A DNA stretch of 64,000 bases from Bog-473 sp963824195. GTDB lineage: Bacteria; Actinomycetota; Acidimicrobiia; Acidimicrobiales; RAAP-2. This document shows, one piece after another, positions 63,399 to 64,000 of the stretch. The stretch lies in assembly GCA_963824195.1 (NCBI GenBank), contig CAWGOJ010000016.1, positions 62,001-126,000 of the forward strand. The letters run 5' to 3'. Both the position numbers and the translations under genes were made by a program. Position 1 is the stretch's first letter. Each line of letters opens with the position of its first letter. The notes beneath the pieces are model-generated. The model had not been told where the DNA came from, searched no databases, and worked only from the letters and a program-made list of their open reading frames with translations.

Positions 63399-64000
63399 TG
63401 AAACTTGGCCAACGAACGAGGATCCGCGTGCGGCGCGGAGCGCTGGCGCTCACGGTTGCGGTGGTCATGGCAGGAGCAGCGTCACCGCACGCCGGCACCG
63501 ATGCCGGGGCCGCCAGTGGGCCGGGCGCTCAGAGTTGGTACGTCGACTGCTCGGCTGCCGCCAACGGCGACGGAAGCATCGCCAGCCCGTTCAACAGCGT
63601 CGACGCCGCGAACCTGCTCACGCTCGGACCCGGCGCACAGTTGCTGTTTCGCCGTGGTGCGAACTGTACCGGGATGCTCGTACCGAAGGGGAGCGGGGTG
63701 CCAGGGAATCCGATCGTGATCGGTGCCTACGGGTTCCCCGTGAGCCAGCGAGCGACGATCGACGGGGCGGCGAACACCGCTGCCGTGTGGTTGGCGGACG
63801 TGTCCTATGTCACCGTGGAAGACCTCGAGCTGACCAACCCTGGCGACTCGACCGCACTACACCGCGGCGTCTACTTCACCTCGAATGCGGCGCCGGTCAG
63901 CGGCATCACCATTCGCAACCTGCTGGTCCAGGACGTCGACAGCTTGAACTCGTTCGACGGCGGGAAGACGGGCGGCGGTATCGTCGGCCAGGCCCTCAGT
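63399..64000 (+). CDS. Secreted right-handed beta-helix protein, N-terminal part (3' truncated)
   Basis: Begins at ATG 63399 with a signal peptide (MKLGQRTRIRVRR, then ALALTVAVVMAGAASPHA). The mature part opens WYVDCSAAANGDGSIASPFNSVDAAN, the start typical of parallel beta-helix surface or polysaccharide-acting proteins, and continues with short-strand repeats (VWLADVSYVTVEDLELTN, GITIRNLLVQDVDS). The frame is open to the window end (200 codons). The enzyme class (lyase, hydrolase or adhesin) cannot be decided from this part. Confidence 0.82.

Noticed and set aside
1..64000. tRNA, rRNA, riboswitch, prophage or insertion-sequence signatures
   Set aside because: None was recognised by eye. No transposase or integrase motifs, terminal inverted repeats or conserved RNA elements were seen; a covariance-model scan would be needed to exclude small RNAs.

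Overview
The window is very GC-rich (roughly 70% by eye), densely coding chromosomal DNA from an actinobacterium. The evidence is a DUF2505 protein, two PPOX-type flavin/F420 proteins, two WS/DGAT acyltransferases, a LigD-type polymerase with a LigC-type ligase, a RegX3-like regulator, many GTG starts and many leaderless starts. The 'YWLVAADGGIF' repeats suggest Acidimicrobiia or a close relative, but this is inference because there is no rRNA or other phylogenetic marker. No tRNA, rRNA, CRISPR array, prophage or transposase was seen.

Layout. 0-1.4 kb: the 3' part of dnaB and a PPOX protein. 1.4-5.4 kb (minus strand): a five-gene, translationally coupled cluster resembling the maturation part of a methylamine-dehydrogenase (mau) locus. 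It has a MauD-like thioredoxin, an unknown protein, a MauE-like membrane protein, a Tat-exported Cys-rich protein resembling the MADH light chain fused to six propeller-like repeats, and a CcdA/DsbD-like membrane protein. No heavy chain is present. 5.5-10.1 kb (plus): an amidohydrolase, a class II aldolase, and a WS/DGAT-patatin operon behind a perfect 19-bp dyad. 10.1-13.2 kb (minus): a DNA-repair operon (LigD-type polymerase, PHP/HhH nuclease-like protein, LigC-type ligase). 13.3-16.2 kb: STAS protein, Rrf2 regulator with an operator-promoter, small unknowns, universal stress protein, a decayed glutamine amidotransferase. 16.2-19.1 kb: a broken XRE-cupin regulator, M24 peptidase and amino-acid permease. 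19.3-27.4 kb: PIG-L deacetylase, MFS, 3-alpha-HSD-like SDR, peroxiredoxin, RegX3-like regulator, PPOX, DUF2505 and a second WS/DGAT-patatin pair.

27.5-39 kb: a Coq4-motif protein, a frameshifted NarL-type two-component pair with a collapsed ABC-2 exporter, then a branched-chain-amino-acid-type ABC system in which LivH-LivM are fused and MFS-LivF-LivG are fused. 39.4-42.7 kb: a LolD/MacB-like ABC exporter with many frameshifts. 42.7-52.6 kb: small unknowns, a TauD-family dioxygenase, a second Coq4-motif protein, MFS, alpha/beta hydrolase, VOC protein, Tat-lipoprotein amidohydrolase and Gfo/Idh oxidoreductase, many with indels. 52.7-64 kb: an FtsX-like permease, a two-gene membrane/secreted operon, a diguanylate cyclase, a phosphotransferase-SDR operon, a DapB-like reductase and the start of a secreted beta-helix protein.

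Two properties run through the window. Many genes start 5-7 nt after a TANNNT-like hexamer, meaning leaderless mRNAs. Many genes between about 16 and 54 kb carry single-base indels while the protein sequence on either side stays well conserved. The sign of the indel is mostly uniform within a gene (insertions around 25-43 kb, deletions around 46-52.6 kb). This looks more like uncorrected sequence error than gene decay, so 'pseudogene' here means 'reading frame broken as given'.
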